Part shown: in pieces, positions 9,018 through 18,780 of the stretch
Layout of the letters: every line of letters starts with the position of its first letter
Position numbering within the stretch: the stretch's first letter is position 1
Origin: DATJIG01 sp050260515
Lineage (GTDB): Bacteria > Pseudomonadota > Alphaproteobacteria > SMXQ01
Length of the DNA: 64,000 nt
Assembly: GCA_050260515.1 (NCBI GenBank)
Contig: JBLNCI010000005.1
Coordinates: forward strand, 1 to 64,000
Direction of reading: 5' to 3'
Position numbers and translations under genes: made by a program
Notes under the pieces: generated by a model
Told to the model about the DNA's origin: nothing
The model's input: the letters and a program-made list of their open reading frames with translations, nothing else
The model's database searches: none

Positions 9018-9578
9018 ATGAAGCTCAACGAAATCAGGGATAACGAGGGCGCCCGCAAGTCCCGCCGTCGTATCGGCCGCGGCATCGGTTCCGGCCGCGG
9101 CAAGACCGGCGGACGCGGCGTGAAGGGCCAGAAGGCCCGCACCGGCGTCTCGATCAACGGGTTCGAAGGCGGCCAGATGCCGATCCATCGGCGCGTGCCG
9201 AAGCGCGGGTTCAACAACCCGACGGTTCAGCACTACGCCGAGGTCACGCCGGGCCGTCTGCAGCAGGCGGTGGATTCCGGCCGTCTGGACGCCGGCAAGC
9301 CGGTCGACTTCGCGGCGCTTGCCGAGGCGGGGCTGGTGAAGAACCTTCGCGACGGCGTGCGTCTCATCGGCGGCGGCGAGATCAAGGCGAAGCTGACGAT
9401 CACCGTCACCGGCGCGACCAAGACTGCGAAGGCGGCCGTCGAGGCCGCCGGCGGCACCGTCAACGTGCTGATTCCGCCGAAGGCGGAGCGGCCGCCGCGC
9501 CACACCCGCGGCCGTCGCGTCGGCGGGAAAAAGAAGAAGACGCCCGCGGCCGAGCCCGCCGCGCCCGCGCAGGCTTAA
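9018..9578 (+). CDS. rplO: 50S ribosomal protein L15
   Basis: L15 is a late assembly protein of the 50S core. The 186-residue protein starts MKLNEIRDNEGARKSRRRIG and has the Gly/Arg-rich extended region with GRGIGSGRGKTGGRGVKGQK, then the globular domain. It is longer than E. coli L15 (144 aa) because of a C-terminal tail rich in Lys, Pro and Ala, which is common in alphaproteobacteria. Confidence 0.97.
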   Translation: MKLNEIRDNEGARKSRRRIGRGIGSGRGKTGGRGVKGQKARTGVSINGFEGGQMPIHRRVPKRGFNNPTVQHYAEVTPGRLQQAVDSGRLDAGKPVDFAALAEAGLVKNLRDGVRLIGGGEIKAKLTITVTGATKTAKAAVEAAGGTVNVLIPPKAERPPRHTRGRRVGGKKKKTPAAEPAAPAQA

Positions 9579-9643
9579 GCAGGACGTGAGCGACCGGCGG
9601 GCGCGACGCGCCCGCCGTCGTGCGCGGTCCAGAGAGGACTCCG

Positions 9644-10983
<1,340 letters not shown>

Positions 10984-10987
<4 letters not shown>

Positions 10988-11634
10988 ACCTGATCCTTCT
11001 CGGACCGCCGGGCGCCGGCAAGGGCACCCAGGCCGAGCTCCTGAAGCAGCGCCACGGAGTCATTCAACTGTCGACCGGCGACATGCTGCGTGCCGCGGTC
11101 GCGTCGGGGTCGGACCTCGGCAAGAAGGTCAAGGCGATCATGGAAGCGGGGCAGCTCGTCCCCGACGAGATCATGATCGAGATGATCTCGGACCGGATCT
11201 CCAAGCCCGACTGCGCCAAAGGTTTCATCCTCGACGGGTTTCCGCGCACCACGGGCCAGGCCGAGGCGCTCGACAAGATGCTGGCGAGCAAGGGTCTCAA
11301 GCTCGACCGTGTCGTCGAGCTCAAGGTGAACGACAACGAATTGGTCAAGCGCATCGCCGGGCGGTTCGCCTGCGCGAAGTGCGGCGCCGGTTACCACGAC
11401 ACCTTCAAGCCACCGAAGACCCCCGGCGTGTGCGACGTCTGCGGCAGCAAGGAATTCGTTCGCCGCAAGGACGACCGCCCGGAAACGGTCTCGGCCCGGC
11501 TCAAGGCCTATCACGAGCAGACGGCTCCGCTGTCGGCCTATTACGGGCGCAAGGGGCTGCTGTCACAGGTCGACGGAATGGCCGAGATTCCCGAGGTTTT
11601 CCGCCAAATCGAGGCGGCTCTCGGGAAGGCATAA
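10984..11634 (+). CDS. adk: Adenylate kinase (zinc-lid type)
   Basis: Adenylate kinase interconverts ATP plus AMP and two ADP in the cytosol. The 216-residue protein starts with the P-loop MNLILLGPPGAGKGTQAE and has the NMP-binding GDMLRAAV and the FILDGFPRT block. The LID domain carries four cysteines in a CxxC...CxxC arrangement (about residues 130-153), typical of zinc-binding long-form enzymes; many proteobacterial enzymes lack them. It is coupled to secY by a 4-base overlap and ends the spc set. Confidence 0.97.
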
Positions 11635-11649
11635 TTCGGGCTTAAAAGG

Positions 11650-11677
11650 TTGACTGGGGATCGGTTTTTCCTATAAT
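11650..11677 (+). promoter_or_regulatory. Sigma-70 type promoter for rpsM-rpsK-rpoA-rplQ
   Basis: TTGACT (11650-11655) and a perfect TATAAT (11672-11677) are separated by 16 bases in the only sizeable gap of the superoperon. Transcription would start near 11684, about 60 bases before rpsM. This gives the alpha genes their own promoter besides read-through from spc. The match is seen directly; activity is inferred. Confidence 0.75.
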
Positions 11678-11718
11678 CCCGGGCTCCTCGCAGCCCGGGC
11701 CGATTTCCCCGGGTTTTT
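11678..11718 (+). promoter_or_regulatory. Overlapping alternative hairpins in the rpsM leader
   Basis: CCCGGGCT (11678-11685) can pair with AGCCCGGG (11692-11699) as an 8-bp hairpin. The same CCCGGG (11694-11699) can instead pair with CCCGGG at 11708-11713, followed at once by TTTTT (11714-11718), a compact terminator shape. The two folds exclude each other. RNA reading through from adk contains both first arms, whereas RNA started at the local promoter lacks most of arm one. Confidence 0.5.
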
Positions 11719-11743
11719 CAACGTCTAGACGGGAGTCTTTCCC

Positions 11744-12118
11744 TTGGCGCGCATCGCTGGCGTAAACATTCCTACTGAGAAGCGGGTCGAGATCGGGCTG
11801 ACCTACATTTTCGGCATCGGTCCGCACCGCGCGAAGGAAATTTGCGCGAAGCTCGGGATTCCCGCGGAGCGCCGCGTCAACCAGCTCACCGAAGACGAAG
11901 TCATCCGCATCCGCGAGGCGATCGACCACGACTACCGCGTCGAGGGCGATCTGCGTCGCGAGACCGCGATGAACATCAAGCGGCTCATGGACCTCGGCAC
12001 CTACCGCGGCCTGCGCCATCGCAAGGGCCTGCCGGTGCGCGGTCAGCGCACCCACACGAACGCGCGCACGCGCAAGGGCCCGGCGAAGCCGATCGCCGGC
12101 AAGAAGAAGGTCGTCTAA
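11744..12118 (+). CDS. rpsM: 30S ribosomal protein S13
   Basis: S13 bridges the head of the 30S subunit to the 50S and contacts P-site tRNA. The start is TTG at 11744, supported by GGGAG 8 bases upstream and by the family N-terminus (M)ARIAGVNIPTEKRVEIGL. The 124-residue protein includes the YIFGIGPHRAKEIC helix-hairpin-helix and the C-terminal RGQRTHTNARTRKGP tail. TTG may lower initiation relative to its neighbours. It opens the alpha gene set. Confidence 0.97.
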   Translation: MARIAGVNIPTEKRVEIGLTYIFGIGPHRAKEICAKLGIPAERRVNQLTEDEVIRIREAIDHDYRVEGDLRRETAMNIKRLMDLGTYRGLRHRKGLPVRGQRTHTNARTRKGPAKPIAGKKKVV

Positions 12119-12137
12119 GTCCGAGGGTTATGTCGTC

Positions 12138-12539
12138 ATGGTAAAGGCCGCCGATACCGCCGCCGCGCGTCCCCGTCGCCGCGAGCGCAAGAACATCACG
12201 TCGGGCGTGGCGCACGTGAACGCCACGTTCAACAACACGGTGATCACGATCACCGACGCCCAGGGCAACACCATCGCGTGGTCGTCCTCGGGCTCGAAGG
12301 GTTTCAAGGGTTCGCGCAAGTCGACTCCGTACGCGGCGCAGATGGCCGCGGAGGACGCCGGTCGCAAGGCGATGGAGCACGGCATGCGCACGCTCGAGGT
12401 CGAGGTCAAGGGACCGGGCTCGGGCCGTGAGTCGGCGCTGCGCATGCTGCAGTCGGTCGGCTTCACCATCACGTCGATCCGTGACGTGACGCCGGTGCCG
12501 CACAACGGCTGCCGGCCGCCGAAGCGGCGCCGGGTCTGA
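12138..12539 (+). CDS. rpsK: 30S ribosomal protein S11
   Basis: S11 lies on the platform near the E site. The 133-residue sequence has a basic N-terminal extension, then NITSGVAHVNATFNNTVITI and the C-terminal signature TSIRDVTPVPHNGCRPPKRR. All are diagnostic. It follows rpsM by 19 bases. Confidence 0.98.
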   Translation: MVKAADTAAARPRRRERKNITSGVAHVNATFNNTVITITDAQGNTIAWSSSGSKGFKGSRKSTPYAAQMAAEDAGRKAMEHGMRTLEVEVKGPGSGRESALRMLQSVGFTITSIRDVTPVPHNGCRPPKRRRV

Positions 12540-12663
12540 CCGGCGCCCGTTCGCTTCAGCGTTTTGCGTTTTTCGGCGGGGCGCTGCCCCGTCACCAGGT
12601 TCGGCGGCGCTCGCCGCCAGTAGGCAATGCGGAATGGTCCGCTGCGACAACGAGGACACGCTC

Positions 12664-13680
12664 GTGATTCAGAAGAATTGGACCGAATTGATCAAGCCGA
12701 GCAAGCTCGATATCCAGGCGAGCAGCGAGCCCGCGCGCCGCGCCACGATCGTCGCCGAGCCGCTCGAGCGCGGATTCGGCCTGACGCTCGGCAACGCGCT
12801 GCGGCGCATTCTGCTGTCGTCGCTCCAGGGTGCGGCGGTGACCTCGATCCAGATCGAGGGCATTCTCCATGAGTTCTCGTCGATCCCGGGCGTCCGTGAG
12901 GACGTGACCGACATCGTCCTGAACATCAAGTCGCTCGCCATCCGCATGCACGGCGACGGCCCGAAGCGCATCGCGCTGAAGGCCACCGGTCCGGGCGAGG
13001 TGCGCGCCGGCCAGATCGAGGTCGGCCACGACATCGAGATCCTCAACAAGGACCTGGTGATCTGCACGCTCGACCAGGGCGCCAAGATCAACATGGAGAT
13101 GACGGTCAACTCGGGTAAGGGCTACGTTCCGGCCTCGCAGAACCGTCCCGAGGACGCGCCGATCGGCCTGATCCCGGTCGATGCGCTCTACAGCCCGGTG
13201 CGCAAGGTCGCGTACCGCGTCGAGAACACCCGCGTCGGCCAGGTCACCGACTACGACAAGCTGTCGCTCGACGTCGAGACCGACGGCACGGTGACGCCCG
13301 AGGACGCCGTCGCGCTCGCGGCCCGCATCCTCCAGGACCAGCTCCAGCTCTTCATCAACTTCGAGGAGCCGAAGGTCGAGGAGAAGGGCGAGCACGCCGA
13401 GGAGCTGCCGTTCAACCGCAACCTTCTCAAGAAGGTCGAGGAGCTCGAGCTCTCGGTCCGTTCGGCGAACTGCCTGAAGAACGACAACATCATCTACATC
13501 GGCGACCTGGTGCAGAAGACCGAGGCGGAGATGCTTCGCACCCCGAACTTCGGCCGCAAGTCGCTGAACGAGATCAAAGAGGTGCTGTCGTCGATGGGCC
13601 TCCACCTCGGGATGCAGATCCCGGGCTGGCCGCCCGAGAACATCGAGGACCTGGCGAAGCGCCTCGAGGAACCCTACTAA
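12664..13680 (+). CDS. rpoA: DNA-directed RNA polymerase alpha subunit
   Basis: Alpha dimerises to nucleate RNA polymerase assembly, and its C-terminal domain contacts UP elements and activators. I choose GTG 12664 ((M)IQKNWTELIKPSKLDI), which matches the family start and has GAGGA 7 bases upstream, giving 338 residues; an in-frame ATG at 12634 would add ten atypical residues. The N-terminal domain contains LERGFGLTLGNALRRILLSS, and the C-terminal domain (about 255-325) has ELELSVRSANCLKN and GRKSLNEIKEVL. The 124-base leader holds a small GC hairpin at 12603-12618. Confidence 0.97.
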   Translation: MIQKNWTELIKPSKLDIQASSEPARRATIVAEPLERGFGLTLGNALRRILLSSLQGAAVTSIQIEGILHEFSSIPGVREDVTDIVLNIKSLAIRMHGDGPKRIALKATGPGEVRAGQIEVGHDIEILNKDLVICTLDQGAKINMEMTVNSGKGYVPASQNRPEDAPIGLIPVDALYSPVRKVAYRVENTRVGQVTDYDKLSLDVETDGTVTPEDAVALAARILQDQLQLFINFEEPKVEEKGEHAEELPFNRNLLKKVEELELSVRSANCLKNDNIIYIGDLVQKTEAEMLRTPNFGRKSLNEIKEVLSSMGLHLGMQIPGWPPENIEDLAKRLEEPY

Positions 13681-13707
13681 GCCGCGTCAGTCGCGAGAGG
13701 AAGTGTC

Positions 13708-14142
13708 ATGCGTCACCGTCTGAGCGGTCGCAAGCTCAACCGCACCAGTGCCCACCGCAAGGCGATGTTCAACAACCTCGTCGCCGCCCTGGTGCAGCAC
13801 GAGCAGATCACCACCACCTTGCCGAAGGCGAAGGACCTGAAGCCTCTCGCCGACAAGCTCATCACGCTCGGCAAGCGCGGCAATCTGCATGCCCGCCGGC
13901 AGGCGATCGCCGTCCTCGGCGACGCCAAGCTCGCGGCCAAGCTGTTCGATACGCTGGCGCCGCGCTTCGCCAAGCGCAACGGCGGCTACACCCGGGTGCT
14001 GAAGGCCGGGTTCCGCTACGGCGACCAGTCGCCGATGGCGGTGGTCGAGTTCGTCGAACGCGACCCCGCGGCGAAGGGCGCGGCCGACAAGGCCCGCGTC
14101 GCCGAGCAGCAGAAGGCCGCCGAGGCCGCTGCCAGCGCCTAG
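13708..14142 (+). CDS. rplQ: 50S ribosomal protein L17
   Basis: L17 sits near the tunnel exit. The 144-residue protein starts MRHRLSGRKLNRTSAHRKAM and has LVQHEQITTTLPKAKDLKPL, both characteristic, plus an Ala/Lys-rich tail longer than in E. coli. It is the last gene of the superoperon and is followed within about 30 bases by a strong intrinsic terminator. Confidence 0.97.
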   Translation: MRHRLSGRKLNRTSAHRKAMFNNLVAALVQHEQITTTLPKAKDLKPLADKLITLGKRGNLHARRQAIAVLGDAKLAAKLFDTLAPRFAKRNGGYTRVLKAGFRYGDQSPMAVVEFVERDPAAKGAADKARVAEQQKAAEAAASA

Positions 14143-14164
14143 GCTGCGAGCCCTTGAGTTGCGG

Positions 14165-14192
14165 AAAAGGCCGCCTCCGGGCGGCCTTTTTT
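14165..14192 (+). terminator. Intrinsic terminator of the ribosomal superoperon
   Basis: A perfect 7-bp stem GGCCGCC/GGCGGCC (14169-14175 and 14180-14186) with loop TCCG is preceded by AAAA and followed by six T (14187-14192). It lies just after rplQ. Confidence 0.9.
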
Positions 14193-14225
14193 GCGCCTGC
14201 GGGGACGCCCTTGGGCCGCCTGTGC

Positions 14226-14376
14226 AAAAGTGTCCCAACTGTCCCAGGTGTCCCAAATGCCTGCGGTGGGACAGTGGGACAGAAGGCCGGGTGGCTTTCT
14301 ACTTCGTTGAGTCGCGGGGGAAATCCGGATCGGCGGGTGTCCCACGCCGGGCCCGACGCGCGGCGGGCCTGGGACA
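14226..14376 (+). repeat. TGTCCCA-heptamer element, copy A
   Basis: Three TGTCCCA heptamers recur every 9 bp (14231, 14240, 14249), then two inverted TGGGACA units 8 bp apart (14267, 14275). About 56 bp later comes a 39-bp inverted repeat bounded by TGTCCCA (14338) and TGGGACA (ending 14376). A 32-bp stretch (14226-14257) is the exact reverse complement of 42678-42709 in copy B. The element fills most of the 329-base gap between rplQ and rarA; the rest shows no gene. Its nature (MITE-like, REP-like or protein-binding) is unknown to me. Confidence 0.8.
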
Positions 14377-14471
14377 CCCCGGAGCCCGCCCGTGGTAGCC
14401 TTGGCACCCCGCGCCCCTGTCTGTGCAATGTCCGTCAGTGCTATGTCCGCCTCTGCAATGACCGTCCGCCA

Positions 14472-15782
14472 ATGAGCACGCTGTTCGAAAAGGATGCCCC
14501 AAGGCCGCTGGCGGACCGCCTCCGCCCCCGGGCGTTGGGCGAGGTCGTCGGGCAGGACCATCTGCTCGGGCCGGGCATGCCGATCCGGCGGATGGTCGAG
14601 GCCCGGCGCCTCGCGTCGATGATCCTGTGGGGCCCGCCGGGCTGCGGCAAGACGACGATCGCCCGCCTGCTCGCGGCGGGCACCGATCTCCACTTCGAGG
14701 CGCTCTCGGCGGTGTTCTCCGGCGTCGCCGATCTCAAGCGCGTGTTCGAGGCGGCGCGGTCGCGGCGCGGCATGGGCCAGGGCACGCTGCTGTTCGTCGA
14801 CGAGATCCATCGCTTCAACCGCGCCCAGCAGGACGGCTTCCTGCCGTATGTGGAAGACGGCACGGTGATCCTCGTCGGCGCGACGACCGAGAACCCGTCG
14901 TTCGAACTCAACGCCGCGCTGCTGTCGCGCTGCCAGGTGTTCGTGCTGAAGCGGCTCGACGACGCCGCGCTCGAGGAGATTCTGGTCCGCGCCGAGGCGG
15001 CGGAGCGTCGCAAGCTGCCCCTCGATGCCGAGGCGCGCGCGGCCTTGCGGGCGCTCGCCGACGGCGACGGTCGTTACCTCATCAATCTCGCCGAGGAACT
15101 GTTCGCGCTGAAGCGCGCGGCCGGCGATCCGCCGCTCGACAGCAAGGGGCTGATGGCGGCGGTGCAGCGTCGCGCCCCGGTCTACGACAAGTCGCGCGAG
15201 AGCCACTACAACCTGATCAGCGCCCTGCACAAGTCGCTGCGCGGCTCCGATCCCGATGCCGCGCTCTACTGGCTCGCGCGGATGCTGACCGGCGGCGAGG
15301 ACCCGCTTTACGTCGCGCGGCGGCTGATCCGCTTCGCGTCGGAGGACGTCGGCCTCTCCGATCCGCAAGCTCTGGTGCAGGCGCTCGCCGCGCGCGACGC
15401 CTACGAGACGCTCGGTTCGCCGGAGGGCGAACTCGCCATCGTCCAGCTCACCGTCTATCTCGCCACCTGCCCGAAATCGAACGCGCTGTACGCCGCCGCG
15501 GGCGAGGCGTGGGCGGCGGCGAAGCGTACCGGATCGCTCGAGCCGCCGCTTCACATCCGTAACGCCCCGACCAAGCTCATGCGCGAACTCGGGTACGCCG
15601 AGGGCTATGCCTACGATCACGCGGCGCCGGAGGCATTCTCGGGACAGAACTACTTCCCGGACGGAATGAAGCGCGAGACATACTACCGGCCCACCCAGCG
15701 CGGCTATGAGCGCGAGATCGGCGAGCGGCTCGCGCGGTGGGCGGAGCTCCGCCGCAAGCGCGTGGGAGGGGAAGGGAATTGA
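14472..15782 (+). CDS. rarA: Replication-associated recombination protein A (RarA/MgsA AAA ATPase)
   Basis: RarA is a clamp-loader-like AAA+ ATPase acting at stalled replication forks. ATG 14472 gives 436 residues, MSTLFEKDAPRPLADRLRPR, matching the family start. The Walker A is GPPGCGKTT (Lys60) and Walker B is LLFVDEIHRFNRAQQD, a RarA signature. The sensor 1 region GATTENPSFELNAALLSRCQ and the C-terminal tetramerisation region with SNALYAAAGEA are present. The same frame is open upstream through the TGTCCCA element, which could mislead automated start calling. No clear Shine-Dalgarno precedes the ATG. Confidence 0.95.
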   Translation: MSTLFEKDAPRPLADRLRPRALGEVVGQDHLLGPGMPIRRMVEARRLASMILWGPPGCGKTTIARLLAAGTDLHFEALSAVFSGVADLKRVFEAARSRRGMGQGTLLFVDEIHRFNRAQQDGFLPYVEDGTVILVGATTENPSFELNAALLSRCQVFVLKRLDDAALEEILVRAEAAERRKLPLDAEARAALRALADGDGRYLINLAEELFALKRAAGDPPLDSKGLMAAVQRRAPVYDKSRESHYNLISALHKSLRGSDPDAALYWLARMLTGGEDPLYVARRLIRFASEDVGLSDPQALVQALAARDAYETLGSPEGELAIVQLTVYLATCPKSNALYAAAGEAWAAAKRTGSLEPPLHIRNAPTKLMRELGYAEGYAYDHAAPEAFSGQNYFPDGMKRETYYRPTQRGYEREIGERLARWAELRRKRVGGEGN

Positions 15783-15891
15783 TGACCCGCCCGACACCCG
15801 TGGCGTGCTGCACGGAATTCCGCGGCGGCATCTTCGTTCATCATGCGATCGGCCCACGTTTGCGCCATTGCTTCATCCGGTTCGTCGCGGC

Positions 15892-16902
15892 ATGACCGGC
15901 GTTCAGACACTTTCGGTATCGCCCGACGAGGCGGAGCTGCGGCTCGATCGCTGGTTCCGGCGGCGCTTCCCCGGCATGGGGCACGGCCGGCTCTCGAAGC
16001 TGCTGCGGACCGGCCAGGTCCGCGTCGACGGCAAGCGTGCCGACGGCGCGCTGCGGCTCGCCGCCGGCATGCAGATCCGGGTTCCTCCGCTCGACGAGAA
16101 GGATCTCGTGCCGCGCGCGCCCGCGCCCGCGCCGAAGCGTGCGCCGGATACCAAGGCTGTCGAGGCCCTGCGCAACGCGGTGCTCTACCGCGACGCCGAC
16201 GTGCTGATCATCGACAAGCCCGCCGGGCTCGCGGTGCAGGGTGGCACCGGCATCGACCAGAGCGTCGATTCGATGCTGGATGGACTCCGCTTCGAGGCCA
16301 AGGAGCGCCCCAAGCTCGTGCACCGGCTCGACCGGGATACGTCCGGCGTGCTGGTGTTGGCCCGGTCGTCGCGCGCGGCCAAGTGGCTGACCGCCGCGTT
16401 CCGCGCACGCGAGACCGAGAAGGTCTATTGGGCGGTGCTGCAGGGGGTCCCGAAGCCCGCGCGCGGCCGCATCGACATCCCGCTCGCGAAACTTCCGGGC
16501 CCCGCCGGCGAGAAGATGATCGAGGACGAGGATGCGGGGAAACGGGCGGTGACGTACTACACCGTGCTCGACCGTGCCGCGGGCCGCGCATCTTGGGTCG
16601 CCCTGCTGCCGGTCACCGGCCGCACCCATCAGTTGCGCGCTCACTGCGCCGCGCTGGGCACGCCGATCGTCGGTGACGGAAAGTACGGCGGCCGTTCCGC
16701 CTTTATCGAAGGCCCGGGCATCGCCAAGCGCCTTCACCTGCACGCGCGGTCGATCGCATTGGAGGGCCCCGATGGACGGCGTGTCCGTGCGGCCGCGTCA
16801 CTGCCGCCGCATATGGCGAACACCTTCAAGGCGTTCGGATTCGATCCTAAGGAGGCGCCTCAGGATCCGTTTGCCGAACTCGGCACCGAGAAGGTGCGAT
16901 GA
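15892..16902 (+). CDS. RluA-family 23S rRNA pseudouridine synthase
   Basis: This enzyme isomerises uridine to pseudouridine, probably in 23S rRNA (RluC/RluD type). The 336-residue product has an S4 RNA-binding domain at about residues 13-75 (RLDRWFRRRFPGMGHGRLSK) and a catalytic domain with HRLDRDTSGVLVLA at 144-157, where Asp147 is the predicted nucleophile. GRTHQLRAHCAALGTPIVGD matches the RluA C-terminal motif. Start ATG 15892 is chosen by homology because the open frame extends into the rarA end. Its TGA overlaps the next ATG by 4 bases. The target uridines cannot be assigned from sequence. Confidence 0.92.
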   Translation: MTGVQTLSVSPDEAELRLDRWFRRRFPGMGHGRLSKLLRTGQVRVDGKRADGALRLAAGMQIRVPPLDEKDLVPRAPAPAPKRAPDTKAVEALRNAVLYRDADVLIIDKPAGLAVQGGTGIDQSVDSMLDGLRFEAKERPKLVHRLDRDTSGVLVLARSSRAAKWLTAAFRARETEKVYWAVLQGVPKPARGRIDIPLAKLPGPAGEKMIEDEDAGKRAVTYYTVLDRAAGRASWVALLPVTGRTHQLRAHCAALGTPIVGDGKYGGRSAFIEGPGIAKRLHLHARSIALEGPDGRRVRAAASLPPHMANTFKAFGFDPKEAPQDPFAELGTEKVR

Positions 16903-17645
16903 GCGAGGTTCCGAAACCCTCCAAGCCGCTGCCGCCGGTCACCGTCGAGCCTGTCCAAGGTGGGTTCCGGCTGCGCGCCGGGGTGCGGCCGTGGCGGACT
17001 CCGGCCGGTGCCGATCTCCTCGTACCGACCCACACGCTCGCCGATGCGATCGCGGCCGAGCTCATGCTGGTGCGCAACGGCGGGCGCCTCGGCCGTCCCC
17101 GCATCGACACCATGGGGCTGACGCGCCTCGCGGCGACCGCCATTGACCGCATCGGTCCGGGAAGCGCCGCGACGCGCGATGCGCTGCTCGCCTTCGCCGA
17201 AACCGATCTTGTCTGCTACCGGGTCGGTGGCGTGCCGGCGCTCCGTGGCCGGCAGGATTCGTCGTGGCAGCCGCTGCTCGACTGGCTCGCGGAGACCTAC
17301 GGCGCACGGCTGGCCGTCGTTGAAGGCGTCATGCCGCAGTCGCAGCCGCGCGAAGCACTCGATGCGCTCGGCTCCGTGCTCGCGCGGCTCGATCCGTTCA
17401 CGCTCGCGGGACTCGGCCTCGCCGTGCAGACGGCGGGCTCTCTCGTGATCGGGCTCGCGCTCGCGGCGGGGCGGATCAACGCCGCCGAGGCCGCCGCGCT
17501 GGCCGACCTCGACGAATCGTTCCAGAACGAGCAATGGGGCGAGGACGCGGAAGCGTTGGACCGGCGGCGCCTGCGCGCCGAGGACCTGATGCTCGCCGAG
17601 CGCTTCTTGAAGCTGCTCAAGGACCAGCGCGAGACCAGCTCATGA
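16899..17645 (+). CDS. ATP12-family F1-ATPase assembly chaperone
   Basis: ATP12 proteins in mitochondria bind the F1 alpha subunit during ATP synthase assembly; alphaproteobacterial homologues are presumed to do the same in the cytosol. The 248-residue product shows the family order: an N-terminal beta part with GGFRLRAGVRPWRTPAGADL, then the helical part with GLGLAVQTAGSLVIGLALAA and the C-terminal DESFQNEQWGEDAEALDRR block. It overlaps the pseudouridine synthase and the acylphosphatase genes by 4 and 4 bases, so all three are translationally coupled. Confidence 0.9.
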   Translation: MSEVPKPSKPLPPVTVEPVQGGFRLRAGVRPWRTPAGADLLVPTHTLADAIAAELMLVRNGGRLGRPRIDTMGLTRLAATAIDRIGPGSAATRDALLAFAETDLVCYRVGGVPALRGRQDSSWQPLLDWLAETYGARLAVVEGVMPQSQPREALDALGSVLARLDPFTLAGLGLAVQTAGSLVIGLALAAGRINAAEAAALADLDESFQNEQWGEDAEALDRRRLRAEDLMLAERFLKLLKDQRETSS

Positions 17646-17950
17646 ACGCAGCCGACGAGATCGATGCCGTCCACGTCCGTATTCACGGACGGGTGCAGGG
17701 CGTTTTCTTCCGCAAGTGGATAGTCCAGGAGGCGACGAAGCGCGCCCTGCGCGGCTGGGTGCGGAACCGCTCCGACGGCACGGTGGAGGCGGTGTTCGTC
17801 GGCCCCCGTTCGGTGCTGCGCGAGATGGTGGCGGCATGCCGCAAGGGGCCGCCCAAGGCCGAGGTCAGCCGGGTGATCGAGATTCCCGGCGAGTACGCGC
17901 CGGACGAGGACGAGACCGGCGCCGAGTTCCTTCAGATGCCGACGGTCTGA
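17642..17950 (+). CDS. Acylphosphatase
   Basis: Acylphosphatase hydrolyses acyl phosphates such as carbamoyl phosphate in the cytosol. The 102-residue protein has the phosphate-binding loop HGRVQGVFFRKW with the catalytic Arg at about residue 24, and the second motif GWVRNRSDGTVEAVFVG containing the catalytic Asn. Length is normal. It starts inside the ATP12 stop (ATGA) and its 3' end overlaps the convergent lipB by 19 bases. Confidence 0.93.
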   Translation: MNAADEIDAVHVRIHGRVQGVFFRKWIVQEATKRALRGWVRNRSDGTVEAVFVGPRSVLREMVAACRKGPPKAEVSRVIEIPGEYAPDEDETGAEFLQMPTV

Positions 17951-18657
17951 AGAGAGTCCGCTTCGCTCAGTGGGTCGGCGCCCTCGGTCAGGCGCGCGTT
18001 GAAGACGTCCTCGAACGTCGTCCGCAGCGCGTCGTCCACCTTGGCCATGTCGGTCTCGGCGCCCAATGCCTTGAGCGACGTGACGCCGTACTGGGCGATG
18101 CCGCACGGAACGATCCCGCCGAAGTGGGAGAGGTCCGGAGCGACGTTGAGGGCGATCCCGTGAGTGGTCACCCAGCGGCTGATGCGGACGCCGAGTGCCG
18201 CGATCTTCGCTTCGCCGCCACCCGTCCGGACCCAGATGCCGATGCGCCCGTCTCGACGCTCGCCGGTGACGCCGAGCCGCGCGAGGGCTGCGATCAACCA
18301 GGATTCGAGATCGGAGACATAGCGCCGGACGTCGGGCGGGCCGGGGCGGCGCAGGTCCATCACCGCATAGCCCACGCGCTGGCCGGGTCCATGGTAGGTG
18401 AACCGCCCGCCGCGGCCGGTGCGGTAGACGGGAAACCGTCCCGGCGCGAGGAGCTCGTCGTCGGCGGCCGATGTTCCGCCGGTGTATAGCGGCGGATGCT
18501 CGAGAAACCACAGGAGCTCGGGGGCGGCGCCGTCGCGGACCGCACGGGCGCGACGCTCCATCGCCGCGGTCGCCTCGGGGTAGGGCACGAGGCCCGGCGA
18601 CCGGTGCCACAGCACCGTTTTGGGGCCGGTCCGAGGGGCTGCATCCGGCGTGCTCAT
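17932..18657 (-). CDS. lipB: Octanoyltransferase LipB
   Basis: LipB moves octanoate from acyl carrier protein to lipoyl domains of enzymes such as pyruvate dehydrogenase. I use ATG 18657, which has GGAG five bases upstream; a GTG directly before it is less likely. The 241-residue product shows the active-site segments: GRGGRFTYHGPGQRVGYAVM, the Lys in KIAALGVRISRWVTTHG and the Cys in GIVPCGIAQYGVTSL. The 3' end overlaps acylphosphatase on the other strand. Confidence 0.95.
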   Translation of the reverse strand: MSTPDAAPRTGPKTVLWHRSPGLVPYPEATAAMERRARAVRDGAAPELLWFLEHPPLYTGGTSAADDELLAPGRFPVYRTGRGGRFTYHGPGQRVGYAVMDLRRPGPPDVRRYVSDLESWLIAALARLGVTGERRDGRIGIWVRTGGGEAKIAALGVRISRWVTTHGIALNVAPDLSHFGGIVPCGIAQYGVTSLKALGAETDMAKVDDALRTTFEDVFNARLTEGADPLSEADSLQTVGI

Positions 18658-18780
18658 CACCGCTCCAAGCCGTGAAAAATCAACGAGGAGAGCGCCCTTG
18701 CGCTGCCCCGGGCCATTTGGTATCCCCTCAGTCCCTGGCGCCCGGGCCGACGCCCTGGCGCCCGCATACTACCCGGACAT

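Noticed and set aside
14154..14471. In-frame N-terminal extension of rarA of 106 codons
   Set aside because: It starts at the superoperon terminator and translates the TGTCCCA element into VPTVPGVP-like repeats; RarA homology begins at ATG 14472.
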